DNA of 64,000 nt from Vineibacter terrae (GTDB lineage Bacteria > Pseudomonadota > Alphaproteobacteria > Reyranellales > Reyranellaceae). Positions within the stretch are counted from its first letter, which is position 1. Each line of letters starts with the position of its first letter. Below the pieces are notes generated by a model. It was not told the DNA's origin and ran no database searches. It saw only the letters and a program-made list of their open reading frames with translations. The stretch is from contig NZ_VDUZ01000006.1 in NCBI RefSeq assembly GCF_008039615.1, positions 124,001 to 188,000 on the forward strand, written 5' to 3'. The translations under genes and the position numbers were made by a program. Shown in pieces: positions 17,485 to 29,783 of this stretch.

Positions 17485-18741
17485 TCAGCGATGCTGACCG
17501 GAGTGGACTACTGTGGAGGAACCGAGGCGGCGGATGATCTCCTCGGCGACCTGCCCGGCCGGCGGGCCGACATCGACGGTCAAGGGATCCTCATCGGCAG
17601 ACGGTTCCTCGAGGGTATCGATCTGGCTTTGCAGCAGGCTCGCCGGCATGAAATGGCCGCTGCGTCCGGCCAGATGTTCGGCAATGACGTCGTGGCCACC
17701 GCGAAGGTAGACCAGCCGCACTTCAGGCCGATCGCCGATGATGATCCGACGATAGGACCGCTTGAGCGCGGAGCAGGTGATGATGCCCGGCTGCTTCCTG
17801 TCACGCTGGCCGTCGATCCAGGCAGCGACGCGCGCGAGCCAGGGCTGGCGGTCTTCGTCCGTCAGGGCGATTGCGGCGTGCATCTTCGCGACGTTCGACT
17901 CCGGATGCAGCGCGTCGCCCTCCTCGAACGCCCAGCCGAGACGCGCCGCCAGCTCCTGCGCGATCGTCGACTTGCCCGAGCCCGACACGCCCATGACCAC
18001 GAGAACGGGCGGCTTCCCTCTGTGGACGTGAGCGCTGTCAAGGCGATGGACGCCATCCGGATCGGCGACGAAGACCATATGGGCGCGGCCGATGAAAAGG
18101 CCGCTCTCGACGACCCCGACGATGCGTCGGATGCGTTCCTCCAGCCGCGCCGGATCGGCGATCGCGACGAAGCTGCAGTCGATGATGCGATTGCCGCCGT
18201 CAGTGACGAAAGGATCCCCTGCTGACGTGAGCCGCAGGCGGGCACTGGCACCGAGCACCTCAAGGGATGCGCTGGTTGCTTCCAGCCCGAAGGGGACGAC
18301 CTCGACCGGAACCGGTGTATTGGCGCCCAGGCGATCCACCAGCTTGGCTCCGTCGACGACGATCGCGAGGCGCCGGCTCGCAGCGGCGACGATCTTCTCG
18401 CGCAGCAAGGCACCGCCCAGACCCTTGATGAGATTGAGGGTGCCGCGTTCCACCTCGTCCGCGCCGTCGATCGTAAGGTCGATCTGCCGATGCTCGACGA
18501 ACGACGTGAGCGGGATGCCCACGGCCCTGGCCTGGGCCGCCGTCCGTTCCGACGTAGGGATGCCGAGAAAGCGCAGGCCGTGGGCATGCCGCTGCGCCAG
18601 GGCCTCGACAGCGAAGGCCGCGGTCGAGCCCGTGCCGAGTCCGACGACCATGCCGTCCTCGACCAGCTCGACGGCGGCCGCCGCCGCGGCGCGCTTGAAG
18701 GCGTCCCGGCTGGCTTCTGGCGAGCGTGAGGTCGCGCTCAT
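17485..18741 (-). CDS. Fusion of ribose-5-phosphate isomerase A and gluconokinase
   Basis: A 418-residue two-enzyme protein. Residues about 1-235 are RpiA, interconverting ribose-5-phosphate and ribulose-5-phosphate: GLGTGSTAAFAVEAL phosphate loop, TIDGADEV, and LIKGLGGALLREKIV with the catalytic acid and lysine. Residues about 245-410 are a GntK-type gluconokinase (gluconate to 6-phosphogluconate): Walker A MGVSGSGKST, FEEGDALHPESNVAKM, and CSALKRSYRRI. Both halves look complete. A short linker (HRLDSAHVHRGKPP) joins them. It is the last gene of the pentose-phosphate operon, 30 bp after zwf. Fusion of these two families is uncommon to my knowledge. Confidence 0.93.
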   Translation of the reverse strand: MSATSRSPEASRDAFKRAAAAAAVELVEDGMVVGLGTGSTAAFAVEALAQRHAHGLRFLGIPTSERTAAQARAVGIPLTSFVEHRQIDLTIDGADEVERGTLNLIKGLGGALLREKIVAAASRRLAIVVDGAKLVDRLGANTPVPVEVVPFGLEATSASLEVLGASARLRLTSAGDPFVTDGGNRIIDCSFVAIADPARLEERIRRIVGVVESGLFIGRAHMVFVADPDGVHRLDSAHVHRGKPPVLVVMGVSGSGKSTIAQELAARLGWAFEEGDALHPESNVAKMHAAIALTDEDRQPWLARVAAWIDGQRDRKQPGIITCSALKRSYRRIIIGDRPEVRLVYLRGGHDVIAEHLAGRSGHFMPASLLQSQIDTLEEPSADEDPLTVDVGPPAGQVAEEIIRRLGSSTVVHSGQHR

Positions 18742-18771
18742 GACGTTGCCATGGGGATCTCCCCTGTCCGC

Positions 18772-20346
18772 TCACGCCAGCGGGCGCCAGGCGCGCCCAT
18801 CGCGCGCAAGCAGCTCGTCTGCCGCCGCTGGACCGTCGCTGCCGGCCGCGTAGTTGGGAAAATCTTTCGCAGGATTGTGTGCCCAGGCGTCGAGGATGGG
18901 CTGCACCGCTCGCCAGCCTGCTTCGATGTTGTCGGCCCGCTGGAACAGCGTCGCATCGCCGATCATGCAGTCGTAGAGCAGCGTTTCGTAGCCCGTGTTG
19001 GGCGCCATGTCGAAATATGTCTTGTAGGCGAAGTCCATGCTCACATTGCCGAGGGTCACAGAGGGGCCGGGACGCTTGGCGGCGAACTCCAGCGCGATGC
19101 CCTCGTCAGGCTGGATGCGAAGGATCATCCAATTGGGGTTCATCCGCTCGACATCCGTGCCGCGGAAAAGTGTGTAGGGTGCCTGGTGGAAGCGCACGGC
19201 AATTTCCGTCCGACGGCGCCTCATGAACTTGCCGGTGCGCAGGTAGAACGGCACGCCGGCCCACCGCCAATTATCGATCTTCAGCTTCCAGGCAACGAAG
19301 GTCTCGGTGGTGGAGTCCGCAGCCACGTCGGGCTCGTGGCGGTAAGCCTGAGCCGGCTGACCAAGGACCGTGCCGGCGTCGTATTGCCCGCGCACGACCT
19401 CCCTCAACGCCCGTCGTGACGTCATCGGGCGCAGCGCCTGGATGACTTCGGCCTTCTTGTCCCGCACGGCATCGGCATCGAAGGAGATCGGTGGCTCCAT
19501 TGCCGTCATGGCCAGCAGCTGGAAGACGTGGTTGGGCACCATGTCGCGCAGCGCGCCTGTCACCTCGTAGAATTTGCCGCGGCGCTCGACGCCGACGGTC
19601 TCCGCCGCCGTGATCTGGATATGGTCGATATGCTGGCGGTTCCACAGCGGCTCGAACAGACCGTTCGCAAATCGCAGCGCCATGATGTTCTGGACCGTTT
19701 CCTTGCCGAGGAAGTGGTCCATGCGATAGATCTGGTGTTCCTGGAGCGTCTCCAGGATCGAGGCATTGAGGGCCTTGGCTGAAGGCAGATCATGCCCGAA
19801 CGGCTTCTCGATGACGACACGCCGCCATTGGCCCTCGGCCTCGCTCACCAGGCCCGCCGATCCCAGGGCCGCCACCACGACGCTGAAGAAGCGATCGGCG
19901 ACCGCCAAGTAGAACAGGTGGTTGCCTGCCGTGCCGGCGGCCTTGTCGAGGCCTGCGAGATGCTCGCCCAGTCTCCTGTAGGTGGTCGGCTCCGTCAGGT
20001 CGCCCTGCAGATAGGTCATGCGGCCGGTCAGCCATCGCCAGGCAGCCTCATCAATATGATCCGCCTCGAATTCGCCGCCGCCATGGGCGACGAACCCCTT
20101 CATCGCCTCGCCGAGGTCCGTGCGCCATTCCTCCGCGGTCCTGGCGACGCGATCAACGCCGACCAGCTGAAATCCTGCCGGCAAGCGCCTGGCACTCACC
20201 AGATTGTAGAGCGCCGGAACGACCAGGCGCTTCGTCAGGTCGCCGGCGGCGCCGAAAATCACCATGGCGCAGGGCGGCGCAACCGCAACCGTGCCGGCTT
20301 TGGCCGAAGCATTGGCCTGGGCTGGGCGGTCCTGCCTGTTCGACAT
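18772..20346 (-). CDS. zwf: Glucose-6-phosphate 1-dehydrogenase
   Basis: A 524-residue oxidoreductase that converts glucose-6-phosphate to 6-phosphogluconolactone with NAD(P). The nucleotide site is [19 protein letters not shown] (about residues 30-48), and the substrate-binding catalytic block is [13 protein letters not shown], with the conserved histidine and lysine. The ATG at 20346 follows GGAGGAAGG; an upstream ATG at 20403 lies inside the end of tkt and is not used. It lies between tkt and the rpiA-gntK fusion with short gaps. Confidence 0.96.
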   Translation of the reverse strand: MSNRQDRPAQANASAKAGTVAVAPPCAMVIFGAAGDLTKRLVVPALYNLVSARRLPAGFQLVGVDRVARTAEEWRTDLGEAMKGFVAHGGGEFEADHIDEAAWRWLTGRMTYLQGDLTEPTTYRRLGEHLAGLDKAAGTAGNHLFYLAVADRFFSVVVAALGSAGLVSEAEGQWRRVVIEKPFGHDLPSAKALNASILETLQEHQIYRMDHFLGKETVQNIMALRFANGLFEPLWNRQHIDHIQITAAETVGVERRGKFYEVTGALRDMVPNHVFQLLAMTAMEPPISFDADAVRDKKAEVIQALRPMTSRRALREVVRGQYDAGTVLGQPAQAYRHEPDVAADSTTETFVAWKLKIDNWRWAGVPFYLRTGKFMRRRRTEIAVRFHQAPYTLFRGTDVERMNPNWMILRIQPDEGIALEFAAKRPGPSVTLGNVSMDFAYKTYFDMAPNTGYETLLYDCMIGDATLFQRADNIEAGWRAVQPILDAWAHNPAKDFPNYAAGSDGPAAADELLARDGRAWRPLA

Positions 20347-20368
20347 GCCTTCCTCCTGCCTTTGCCCC

Positions 20369-22426
20369 TCACTTGGCCGCGAGCATTTCCAAGGCGACGG
20401 CAAGGACGCGCTCGGGCTCGAAGCCGAACTTGCGCTGCAGCTCCTTGAGCGGCGCCGACTGGCCGAAGGCCTTCATGCCGATGACGCGGCCATGGTCGCC
20501 GACATAGCGCTCCCAGCCCAGCGCCGATGCCTGCTCGACGGCAAGACGCAGCTTCACGGCGGGCGGCAGGACCGACTCCCGATACGATGTCGGCTGGTGC
20601 TCAAAGATGTCCCAGGACGGCATGGAGACGACGCGTGAACGAATGCCGCGCGCGCTCAACGCCTCGTGCGCCTGCACGATCAGGGAGACCTCGCTGCCCG
20701 AAGCGATGAGGATGATCTCCGGCGGTCCGCCTGCCGCATCCGCCATGACGTAGGCGCCGCGCGCGACACCGGCTGCCGACGCGTACCGGGTGCGATCGAA
20801 CGTGGGCAGCGGCTGGCGGGAGAGGGCGATCGCCGCCGGCTGATGTCGCAGCTGCAGGACGTGGCGATAGGCCTCGACAACCTCATTGGCGTCGGCCGGC
20901 CGCAGCATGACCAGGCCGGGGACGGCGCGCAGCGAGATCAGCTGCTCCACCGGCTGATGCGTCGGCCCATCCTCGCCATCGCCCATGGCGTCGTGGGTGA
21001 AGACGAAAATGGTCGGCAGCTCCATGAGGGCGGAGAGCCGAATGGCCGGCCGGGCATAGTCGCTGAAGATGAAGAAGGTGGCGCCGAAAGCCCTCAGCTT
21101 CGAAAGCGACAGGCCGTTGACGATCGCCGCCATGGCGTGCTCGCGGATCCCGAAGTGGAAGTTGCGGCCGCCCGGATTGTCAGCCTGGAAGTCGCCGGCA
21201 CCGGCAAATTTCAGCGTCGTCTTGGTCGATGGCCCGAGATCCGCCGAGCCGCCCAGAAACCAGGGGATGTTCCGGGCCAGCCTGTTCAGCACCTCGCCCG
21301 AGGCGTCGCGTCCGGCGATGCCCTTGGGGTCGGCGGGAAAGCGCGGCAGGTCGCGATCCCAGCCAGCCGGCAGATCGCGCCGCTGCATCTGGTCGATCTC
21401 GATGGCGAGGTCGGGCAGCTCCCGGCGATAGTCGGCGAACAACGTTTCCCAGGCGCTGCGGCAGGCGGCACCGCGCGCGCCGATGCCGGCCTCGAACGTC
21501 GCCGTGACGCCATCGGGGACAAGGAACCTGGCATCTTCGGGCCAGCCATAGGCTTGCTTGGCGAGGCGGATTTCGCCCTCGCCCAGAGGCTCGCCATGGG
21601 CGGCGGCGGTGTCGATCTTGTTGGGCGAGCCGTAGCCGATATGGCTATCGAGGATGATCAGCGTCGGCCGGCCCTCGGTCTTGCGGAATATCGCGAGCGC
21701 ATCTTCGATGCGCTGCAGGTCATTGGCGTCGCCGACCCGCAGCACGTTCCAGCGATAGGCAAGGAAGCGTGCCGCGACGTCCTCGGTGAAGGTGATGCCG
21801 GTATCGCCTTCGATGGTGATGTGGTTGTTGTCGTAGATCCAGCACAGGTCGTCGAGGCCGAGATGGCCGGCGAGCGACGCGGCCTCGGCACCCACGCCCT
21901 CCATCAGGCAGCCGTCACCGCAAATCGCGTAGATATTATAGTCGAAGAGGTCGAAGCCGGGCCGATTGTAGCGGCTGGCGAGCCACTTGCGCGCGATGGC
22001 CATGCCGACGCTGGTGGCGATCCCCTGGCCCAGCGGGCCGGTCGTCGCCTCGACGCCCGACACCCAGTGATACTCTGGATGTCCCGGCGCCTTGCTGCCG
22101 AGCTGGCGGAAGTGGCGGATATCGTCGAGGCTGACCGATGGTTCGCCCAACCGCTCATAATCCGCGTTCACCGCGCGGGTACCCGTCAGATACAGCAGAG
22201 ACCACAGCAGCATCGAGGCATGGCCGTTGGACAGGATGAAGCGGTCGCGATTGGGCCAGATCGGATCTTTCGGGTCGAAGCGCATGACCCGGTTCCACAG
22301 CGTATAGACCAGCGGCGCCAGCGCCATTGGCGTGCCGGGATGGCCCGATTTGGCCTGCTGGACGGCATCGATCGACAGTGTGCGGATCGTGTTGATCGCC
22401 AGTTGGTCGAGCTCCGCCTGGGTCAT
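20369..22426 (-). CDS. tkt: Transketolase
   Basis: A 685-residue thiamine-diphosphate enzyme of the non-oxidative pentose-phosphate pathway. Visible blocks: [12 protein letters not shown], the ThDP motif [20 protein letters not shown] with the YDNN that closes it, the pyrimidine-domain [20 protein letters not shown], and the C-terminal domain [14 protein letters not shown]. The ATG at 22426 is preceded by GGAGG at 8 bp; a second ATG at 22441 would leave no room for a binding site. The gap to gnd is 17 bp. Confidence 0.96.
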   Translation of the reverse strand: MTQAELDQLAINTIRTLSIDAVQQAKSGHPGTPMALAPLVYTLWNRVMRFDPKDPIWPNRDRFILSNGHASMLLWSLLYLTGTRAVNADYERLGEPSVSLDDIRHFRQLGSKAPGHPEYHWVSGVEATTGPLGQGIATSVGMAIARKWLASRYNRPGFDLFDYNIYAICGDGCLMEGVGAEAASLAGHLGLDDLCWIYDNNHITIEGDTGITFTEDVAARFLAYRWNVLRVGDANDLQRIEDALAIFRKTEGRPTLIILDSHIGYGSPNKIDTAAAHGEPLGEGEIRLAKQAYGWPEDARFLVPDGVTATFEAGIGARGAACRSAWETLFADYRRELPDLAIEIDQMQRRDLPAGWDRDLPRFPADPKGIAGRDASGEVLNRLARNIPWFLGGSADLGPSTKTTLKFAGAGDFQADNPGGRNFHFGIREHAMAAIVNGLSLSKLRAFGATFFIFSDYARPAIRLSALMELPTIFVFTHDAMGDGEDGPTHQPVEQLISLRAVPGLVMLRPADANEVVEAYRHVLQLRHQPAAIALSRQPLPTFDRTRYASAAGVARGAYVMADAAGGPPEIILIASGSEVSLIVQAHEALSARGIRSRVVSMPSWDIFEHQPTSYRESVLPPAVKLRLAVEQASALGWERYVGDHGRVIGMKAFGQSAPLKELQRKFGFEPERVLAVALEMLAAK

Positions 22427-22443
22427 GCTGCTCGCCTCCATCG

Positions 22444-23463
22444 CTAGGAGCCGGCCGGCTTCTCGATATGTCCGCCGAACTCGTAGCGCATGGCCGAGAG
22501 GAGCCTGTCGGCGAAATCGGCTTCGCCGCGCGAGCTGAACCGCTCGTAGAGGGCGCAGGACAACACATGCGCGGGCACACCCTCGTCGATCGCGGCCTTG
22601 ATCGTCCAGCGGCCTTCGCCCGAATCCGATACCCGGCCGGCGAACGTCGACAGGGCGGGGTCCCGGATCAGGGCCGCGGCGCTCAGATCGAGCAGCCAGG
22701 AGGCAATGACGCTGCCGCGGCGCCACACTTCGGCAATGTCCGGCAGGTCGAGATCGTATTGGTAGTGCTCGGGGTCGCGCAGCGGCGTGGTCTCGGCATC
22801 GGCGACGGCGGCCTTCGTGCCGATATTCGCCGCCTTCAGCACGGCCATTCCTTCGGCGTAGGCCGCCATCACGCCGTACTCGATGCCGTTGTGCACCATC
22901 TTCACGAAATGACCGGCGCCGTTGGGTCCGCAGCGCAGCCAGCCCTGCTCGGACGTCCCGCCCGCCGTCTCGCGCCCCGGCGTGCGTGGGATGTCGCCGC
23001 GGCCCGGCGAGAGGGTGGCGAAGATCGGAGCGAGATACCTGACGATGTCGGGTTCTCCGCCGACCATCATGCAATAGCCCCGTTCCAGGCCCCAGACGCC
23101 GCCGCTGGTGCCGACATCCACATAATGGATGCTCCTGGAGGCCAGCTCCCTGGCGCGGCGGATGTCGTCGACATAGTAGGAATTGCCGCCATCGATCAGG
23201 ATGTCGCCCGGCTCCAGATGCGGCAGCAGGTCGGCGATCGACCTGTCCACCACGCCCGCCGGCACCATCAGCCAGACCGCGCGCGGTTTTGCGAGGGTCG
23301 TCGCGAACTCTGCCAGCGAAGCGGCGCCGACGGCCTTCTCCTTGACCAGCTCGGCCACCGCCTCGGCCGACCTGTCGAACACCACGCATTGATGGTCGCC
23401 CTTCACAAGACGACGCACCATGTTCGCGCCCATGCGGCCGAGGCCGATCATTCCGAGTTGCAC
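22444..23463 (-). CDS. gnd: 6-phosphogluconate dehydrogenase, decarboxylating, short form
   Basis: A 339-residue enzyme converting 6-phosphogluconate to ribulose-5-phosphate and CO2. The dinucleotide fold starts at once ([15 protein letters not shown]), followed by [14 protein letters not shown], the [22 protein letters not shown] substrate block and the catalytic [15 protein letters not shown] (lysine and asparagine). The length is that of the short form, which is often NAD-preferring; the cofactor is not proven by the sequence. It lies between pgi and tkt. The 71-bp gap to pgi is the largest in this part of the operon. Confidence 0.95.
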   Translation of the reverse strand: MQLGMIGLGRMGANMVRRLVKGDHQCVVFDRSAEAVAELVKEKAVGAASLAEFATTLAKPRAVWLMVPAGVVDRSIADLLPHLEPGDILIDGGNSYYVDDIRRARELASRSIHYVDVGTSGGVWGLERGYCMMVGGEPDIVRYLAPIFATLSPGRGDIPRTPGRETAGGTSEQGWLRCGPNGAGHFVKMVHNGIEYGVMAAYAEGMAVLKAANIGTKAAVADAETTPLRDPEHYQYDLDLPDIAEVWRRGSVIASWLLDLSAAALIRDPALSTFAGRVSDSGEGRWTIKAAIDEGVPAHVLSCALYERFSSRGEADFADRLLSAMRYEFGGHIEKPAGS

Positions 23464-23534
23464 GTGTCAGTCCTCCTCCAAGAGATCGACGTTCCCGACA
23501 GCGGCGCCGAGCAGAAGCCGTCATCCCCGCGGCA

Positions 23535-25172
23535 TCAATCACCTCCCTTGAGCTTGCGGTAGCGCCGGATCAGCTCGTTGGTCGAGCTGTCATGGTCGAG
23601 CTCGGGTTGCACCGAACTCTCAAGCTCGGGAAGGATCCGCTGGGCCAGCGCCTTGCCCAGCTCCACGCCCCACTGGTCGAACGAATCGATGCGCCAGATC
23701 GTTCCCTGGGTGAAGACGCTGTGCTCGTAGAGCGCAACCAGCTTGCCGAGCGTGGCAGGCGTCAGCGAGTCGAGCAGCAGCGTGCTCGACGGGCGATTGC
23801 CCTCGAACAGCCGATGCGGCACCAGCCAGCCGGGCGTGCCTTCGGCTTTCACCTGCTCTTCGGTCTTGCCGAAGGCAAGGGCTTCCGCCTGGGCGAAGAC
23901 GTTGGCCAGCAGCATGTCGTGGTGTCTGCCCAGCGGATTGAGGGTGCGGGCGAAGGCGATGAAATCGCAGGGTATGAGCCGGGTGCCCTGATGGATCAGC
24001 TGATAGAAGGAGTGCTGGCCGTTGGTGCCCGGCTCGCCCCAGTAGATCGGCCCTGTGTCATAGTCGACGGTCGCGCCGTCCCACGTCACGTGCTTGCCGT
24101 TGCTCTCCATGGTGAGCTGCTGGAGATAGGCCGGAAAGCGCTTCAGGTACTGATCGTAGGGCAGCACGGCCACGGTCTGGGCGCCGAAGAAATCGGTGTA
24201 CCAGACCGAGAGCAGGCCCATCAGCACCGGCAGGTTGCGCTCGAAGGGAGCGGTGCGGAAATGCTCGTCCATCTCATGGAAGCCGGCCAGCATGGCGCGG
24301 AAATTGTCCGGGCCGACGGCGAGCATGGTCGAAAGGCCGATAGCCGAGTCCATGGAGTAGCGGCCACCGACCCAGTCCCAGAAGCCGAACATGTTGGCGG
24401 TATCGATGCCGAACCTCGCCACCTCCTGGGCATTGGTGGAGACGGCGACGAAATGCCGGGCGATGGCAGCTTGCGCGCCGTTCAGGCCGGCCAGCAGCCA
24501 GTCACGGGCGGTATGCGCGTTGGTCATCGTCTCCAAGGTGGTGAAGGTCTTTGAGGAGACGATGAACAGGGTTTCCGCAGGATCGAGGCCATGCACCGCC
24601 TCGGCGAAGTCCGTGCCGTCGACGTTGGAGACGAAGCGGAAGACCATCTCCCGCGCGCTGTAGTGTCTCAGCGCTTCGTAGGCCATGACCGGTCCGAGAT
24701 CCGATCCACCGATGCCGATGTTGATAACGTTGCGGATGCGCTTGCCGGTATGGCCCCTCCACGCGCCACTGCGCAGCCGGTCGGCGAAGGCCGCCATCTT
24801 GTCGAGGACGGCATGGACCTCCGGCACCACGTTCTGGCCGTCATGCATGACGACCGCGCCCCGGGGCGTGCGCAGCGCCACGTGCAGCACCGAGCGGTTC
24901 TCCGAGACGTTGATCCTGTCGCCGCGGAACATGGCGTCGATATGTCCGCGCAGGCCGGCCTCGGATGCCAGCTGCAGCAGCAGTGTCAGCGTTTCGTCCG
25001 TGATGCGGTTCTTGGAATAGTCGAGATAGAATCCGGCTGCCTGGACGGCGAGCCTTTCCCCGCGGTTGCCATCCTCGGCGAAGAGCTGCCGCAGATGCAG
25101 GTCCTTGATCTGCCGATAGTGCTTCTCCAGCGCCATCCAGGCGGGCAGCGCGCGCAAGGCGGATACAGTCAT
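23535..25172 (-). CDS. pgi: Glucose-6-phosphate isomerase
   Basis: A 545-residue isomerase interconverting glucose-6-phosphate and fructose-6-phosphate. Family blocks: [55 protein letters not shown], and the signature [20 protein letters not shown] with LTMESNGK. Near the end, [19 protein letters not shown] matches signature 2, followed by DSSTNELI. Full length. It lies between tal and gnd. Confidence 0.96.
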   Translation of the reverse strand: MTVSALRALPAWMALEKHYRQIKDLHLRQLFAEDGNRGERLAVQAAGFYLDYSKNRITDETLTLLLQLASEAGLRGHIDAMFRGDRINVSENRSVLHVALRTPRGAVVMHDGQNVVPEVHAVLDKMAAFADRLRSGAWRGHTGKRIRNVINIGIGGSDLGPVMAYEALRHYSAREMVFRFVSNVDGTDFAEAVHGLDPAETLFIVSSKTFTTLETMTNAHTARDWLLAGLNGAQAAIARHFVAVSTNAQEVARFGIDTANMFGFWDWVGGRYSMDSAIGLSTMLAVGPDNFRAMLAGFHEMDEHFRTAPFERNLPVLMGLLSVWYTDFFGAQTVAVLPYDQYLKRFPAYLQQLTMESNGKHVTWDGATVDYDTGPIYWGEPGTNGQHSFYQLIHQGTRLIPCDFIAFARTLNPLGRHHDMLLANVFAQAEALAFGKTEEQVKAEGTPGWLVPHRLFEGNRPSSTLLLDSLTPATLGKLVALYEHSVFTQGTIWRIDSFDQWGVELGKALAQRILPELESSVQPELDHDSSTNELIRRYRKLKGGD

Positions 25173-25233
25173 TGATGGTTCCCTGGTGGAGGTCGAAGCG
25201 CGTGTGCGCCGACGGGTCGGGTCGTCATCCGTG

Positions 25234-26319
25234 TCAGCTCGCCTTGCGCATCATGACCCTCTTGGCCGCGATGCGGTCCATCAGGTCGTTCCACGACTTG
25301 ACGAAGGAGGCAGCGCCCTCGGTCTGCAGCTGCGCGGCCAGCGCATCGATGTCGATGCCGGCTTTGGCGAAGCGGGCGAGAACCGCTTCGGCATCGCCTC
25401 CGTCGGGCGCAAGGATGCCGCCCACCTCGCCGTGATCGGCGAAGGCCTTGAGCGTGCCCTCCGGCATGGTGTTGATGGTGAACGGCGCGGCGAGGGCCTT
25501 CACATAGAGAATGTCGGACGCGCCGGGGTCCTTGGTGCCGGTGCTGGCCCACAGCAAGCGCTGGGCCCGGGCCCCCGCATTGGCGGCGCGCTGGAAGCGT
25601 GGCGAAGCGAGCAGCTCCCGATATGACTTGTAGGTACGCTGGGCGATCGCGATGCCCAGCCGGTTGGCGAGCTCGCTGGATATCTTTGCGCCGACTGCGA
25701 CGTCCCAGCGGCTGACGAAGAGCGAAGCGATGGATGCGACCGCCGGATTGAGACCCGCCGCGATGCGTCGCTCGACGCCACGAAGGTAGGCGTCAGCCGC
25801 CGCGAGATATTGTTCGCGCGAAAGGAGAAGCGTGACGTTGACCGGAACGCCGGCGAAGATCGCCGCTTCGATCGCCGGCAATCCCTCCGGGGTGCCGGGA
25901 ATCTTGATGAAGAGGTTGGGCGTGCCGCCGCGGCGATGGAGATCGATCGCAGCGGACAGCGTGCGCTCGGTATCGTGGGCCAGAAGGGGGGAGACTTCCA
26001 GCGACACCCACCCGTCCACCCCGTCGGTCCGTGCGAAGACGGGCTGGAAGAGCGCCGCTGCGCGCGTCAGGTCCGCCAGGGCCAGCTCGAAGAACAGGTC
26101 CTCTCCCGATTTGGCCGAGTGGGCCCCAGCGGATATATCCGGATCGTACATCGCGCTGTTCTTGATCGCGTGGTCGAAGATCGTGGGGTTCGAGGTGAGT
26201 CCCGTCACAGAAAGATCGTCGATGTAGCGCGGCAGCGTGCCGCTGCTCAGCAGCTCGCGGGTGATGTTGTCGAGCCATAGGCTCTGGCCGAGCTCGTGGA
26301 GCGTCCTGGTTGGAGTCAT
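25234..26319 (-). CDS. tal: Transaldolase
   Basis: A 361-residue enzyme of the non-oxidative pentose-phosphate pathway, moving a dihydroxyacetone unit between sugar phosphates. [14 protein letters not shown] (about 40-53) is the first family signature; [19 protein letters not shown] contains the Schiff-base lysine. The length matches the longer bacterial class found next to zwf and pgi in actinobacteria, cyanobacteria and alphaproteobacteria. It is the first gene of the six-gene operon, so the operon promoter should lie in 26320-26710. Confidence 0.95.
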   Translation of the reverse strand: MTPTRTLHELGQSLWLDNITRELLSSGTLPRYIDDLSVTGLTSNPTIFDHAIKNSAMYDPDISAGAHSAKSGEDLFFELALADLTRAAALFQPVFARTDGVDGWVSLEVSPLLAHDTERTLSAAIDLHRRGGTPNLFIKIPGTPEGLPAIEAAIFAGVPVNVTLLLSREQYLAAADAYLRGVERRIAAGLNPAVASIASLFVSRWDVAVGAKISSELANRLGIAIAQRTYKSYRELLASPRFQRAANAGARAQRLLWASTGTKDPGASDILYVKALAAPFTINTMPEGTLKAFADHGEVGGILAPDGGDAEAVLARFAKAGIDIDALAAQLQTEGAASFVKSWNDLMDRIAAKRVMMRKAS

Positions 26320-26710
26320 TGCGTCACCTTCAGGCGGGATGAGAAGGGCGGGGCGTCGTTTCGCAACGACGGCAAGTCACACCCGAACCGAGCTTCTAGT
26401 CCGCGGTTGCTTCTTGTTCGTGTGCGGTTCCGCGCGGCACGAGCGCCGCGATCCTCGTGATCTGAAGCCGCCGCGTCGATACGAGCAGCAGCCCTTGGCC
26501 GGAGAGCCGTGCTGAGGCGTCTCATTGCCGGATCGGCTTCTGGTTGATCTGCTCGCCTGCCCAACCGGAGCACGCTGCTCAGGATATTATCTCGATCACG
26601 CCGAATACAAGAGGTCGGCGCGTCCCATACCGTCGCAAGGCTGAAGGAGGAGGTTCGTCAGCCCGCAATCAGGTCGATCGCCCTGGGTGTCACTCAGGAC
26701 GGCCGGCGAG
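26320..26710. other. Intergenic region upstream of the pentose-phosphate operon
   Basis: A stretch of 391 bp between the lone UgpC-type ATPase gene end and the tal start. I see no convincing gene; the open frames here are arginine-rich and have no family look. No repeat of the families seen elsewhere is present. It should contain the tal operon promoter, which I could not place with confidence. Confidence 0.4.
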
Positions 26711-27754
<1,044 letters not shown>

Positions 27755-27986
27755 CCCCAGACTCCTGCCGCCGGCGTTCTTCGCCCGCTTGCGTGATCTT
27801 ATCCTTTCCCCTGAGGGCAGGGCTACCGCGTATGCTCCAACACTTCTCCCTGCGATCGCGACCGGCGTGCGTCGATGTCTAGGGGGTGTGCAAGGCTGAA
27901 AAACAGTCTAAGATGCTCAGGTTATTGTAGATGCAAGCTCCACAGAAGAGCTGCTCGGGAGGACGTTCAAAACGAGGAGACGTTCC

Positions 27987-29609
27987 ATGGTCACACGTCG
28001 CAGGACGTGGTTGGCGGGCATCCTGTCCGCGGCCGCATGCGTGCTGATTGTCGCCACCGGTAATGCTCTGGCCCAGGAGAAACCCCGCTACGGCGGGGAG
28101 CTGGTCTTCCCGGTTCCCTCGGAACCGCCATCCTACGACGCCCATCGCGAGCAGACCTTCGGGGTCATCCACCCCGTGGCGCCGCACTACAACGGCCTGC
28201 TGCGCTTCGATCCCACCGATCCGACCGGCACCAAGCCGGCCCCCGACCTGGCCGAGAGCTGGACCGTGTCGAGCGACGGCCTCGTCTACACTTTCAAGCT
28301 GCGCCAGGGCGTGAAGTTCCACGACGGCAACGAGATGACGTCCAAGGACGTCAAGGCGTCGTACGACAAGATCATCTTCCCGCCCGAGGGCGTGGTGAGC
28401 GACCGCAAGGGCCAGTACGGCGTGGTCAAGGCGGTCGAGGCGCCCGATCCCTACACGGTGGTGTTCCGCCTGAAGTGGCCGACGGTGTCGTTCCTGGGAT
28501 CGCTGGCCTCGCCATGGAACTGGATCTACCGCGCCGACATCCTGGCCAAGGACCCGCACTGGTACGAGACGCATATCAACGGCACCGGTCCCTTCCTCTT
28601 CGTCGAGCACGTGAAGGGCTCGCACTGGGTAGGCAAGCGCAACCCCGACTACTGGGACAAGGGCAAGCCCTACCTCGACGGCTACCGCGCGCTCTTCATC
28701 AAGTCGTCGGCAGCGCAGGTCGCGGCCGTCCGCGGCGAGCGCGCCCACATCCAGTTCCGCGGCTTCACGCCGGCCGACCGCGACACGCTGAAGGCGGCGC
28801 TGGGCGACAAGATCACGGTCGCCGAGGCGCCGTGGGACTGCCTCCTGATGGTGGTGCCCAACCAGCAGAAGAAGCCGTTCGGCGACAAGCGCGTGCGCCG
28901 CGCGCTCACCCTGGCGCTCGACCGCTATGCCGGCTCCAAGGCGCTCTCGCGCATCGCCATCGTCAAGGAAGTAGCGGGCGTGCAGGTGCCCGGCACGCCC
29001 TACGCGACGCCGCCGGATGAGCTCGCGAAGCTGGCGGGCTACGGCAAGGACATCAACGCAGCGCGCGACGAGGCCAGGAAGCTGCTGAAGGAGGCGGGCG
29101 CCGAAGGCCTGTCGTTCACCTTCACCAACCGCGGCGTGCCGATGCCCTACGAGCCGGTGGCGGTGTGGCTGATCGACCAGTGGCGGCAGATCGGGGTCAC
29201 GGTCAAGCAGGAGGTGGTCGAGGCGGCAGCCTACTACACGACGCTGAAGAAGGGCGAGTTCGACGTCGCGATGGATTTCCAGTGCGGCTACACGGTCGAG
29301 CCGGACCTCGACCTCTACAAGTTCACGTCGCGCAGCAAGAACCCGTCGAACTACGGCTTCTACGAGGATCCCGTGCTGGACGACCTCTACGAGAAGCAGA
29401 GCCGTGCCACCGATGTGGAAGCGCGCAAGAAATTCGTGCGCGCTTTCGAGAAGCGGCTGCTGGACGAGGAGGCGCACTACCTGATGACGCTGCAGTGGCA
29501 TCGCATCATCCCGCATTCGAGCAAGGTGAAGGGCTGGCAGATCACGCCCAGCCACTACCTCAACAACATGCTCGACACGGTGTGGCTGACCGACGGCCCG
29601 ACACATTGA
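27987..29609 (+). CDS. Solute-binding protein of second peptide-type ABC importer (family 5)
   Basis: A 540-residue periplasmic binding protein of the SBP_bac_5 family. The N-terminus is a classical Sec signal (MVTRRRTWLAGILSAAACVL, cleavage about ANALAQ-E). Blocks typical for the family include TYTFKLRQGVKFHDGNEMTSKDVK and LALDRYAGSKALSRI. It is the first gene of the 27987-34116 importer operon. The 232-bp region before it should contain the promoter. The ligand is unknown. It is quite different from the Tat-type binding protein at 4054. Confidence 0.93.
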   Translation: MVTRRRTWLAGILSAAACVLIVATGNALAQEKPRYGGELVFPVPSEPPSYDAHREQTFGVIHPVAPHYNGLLRFDPTDPTGTKPAPDLAESWTVSSDGLVYTFKLRQGVKFHDGNEMTSKDVKASYDKIIFPPEGVVSDRKGQYGVVKAVEAPDPYTVVFRLKWPTVSFLGSLASPWNWIYRADILAKDPHWYETHINGTGPFLFVEHVKGSHWVGKRNPDYWDKGKPYLDGYRALFIKSSAAQVAAVRGERAHIQFRGFTPADRDTLKAALGDKITVAEAPWDCLLMVVPNQQKKPFGDKRVRRALTLALDRYAGSKALSRIAIVKEVAGVQVPGTPYATPPDELAKLAGYGKDINAARDEARKLLKEAGAEGLSFTFTNRGVPMPYEPVAVWLIDQWRQIGVTVKQEVVEAAAYYTTLKKGEFDVAMDFQCGYTVEPDLDLYKFTSRSKNPSNYGFYEDPVLDDLYEKQSRATDVEARKKFVRAFEKRLLDEEAHYLMTLQWHRIIPHSSKVKGWQITPSHYLNNMLDTVWLTDGPTH

Positions 29610-29631
29610 GAGCTGAGATGCTCGTCACCAT

Positions 29632-29757
29632 TCCTTCCCCACGAAGTGGGGAAGGTGCCCGAAGGGCGGATGGGGAGCGCTCGTGGTGCCGATAACTGAG
29701 ACCACGTCGGCTCCCCTCCGCCCCTTCGGGGCACCTCCCCAACTGCGTTGGGGAGGA
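29632..29757. repeat. Palindromic intergenic repeat, family B (CCTCCCC/GGGGAGG type)
   Basis: Left half: CCTTCCCCACGAAGTGGGG then AAGGTGCCCGAAGGGCGGA; right half: CTCCGCCCCTTCGGGGCACC then TCCCCAACTGCGTTGGGGAGG. Each half contains its own small hairpins and the halves also pair with each other through GAGACCACGTCGGCTCC. It fills most of the gap between binding protein and DppB-like permease. Confidence 0.88.
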
Positions 29758-29783
29758 CGAACGGACCTTCTCGGTAATCCACC

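Noticed and set aside
26316-26573. 85-codon frame upstream of tal
   Set aside because: Arginine-rich, no motif, no ribosome-binding site.
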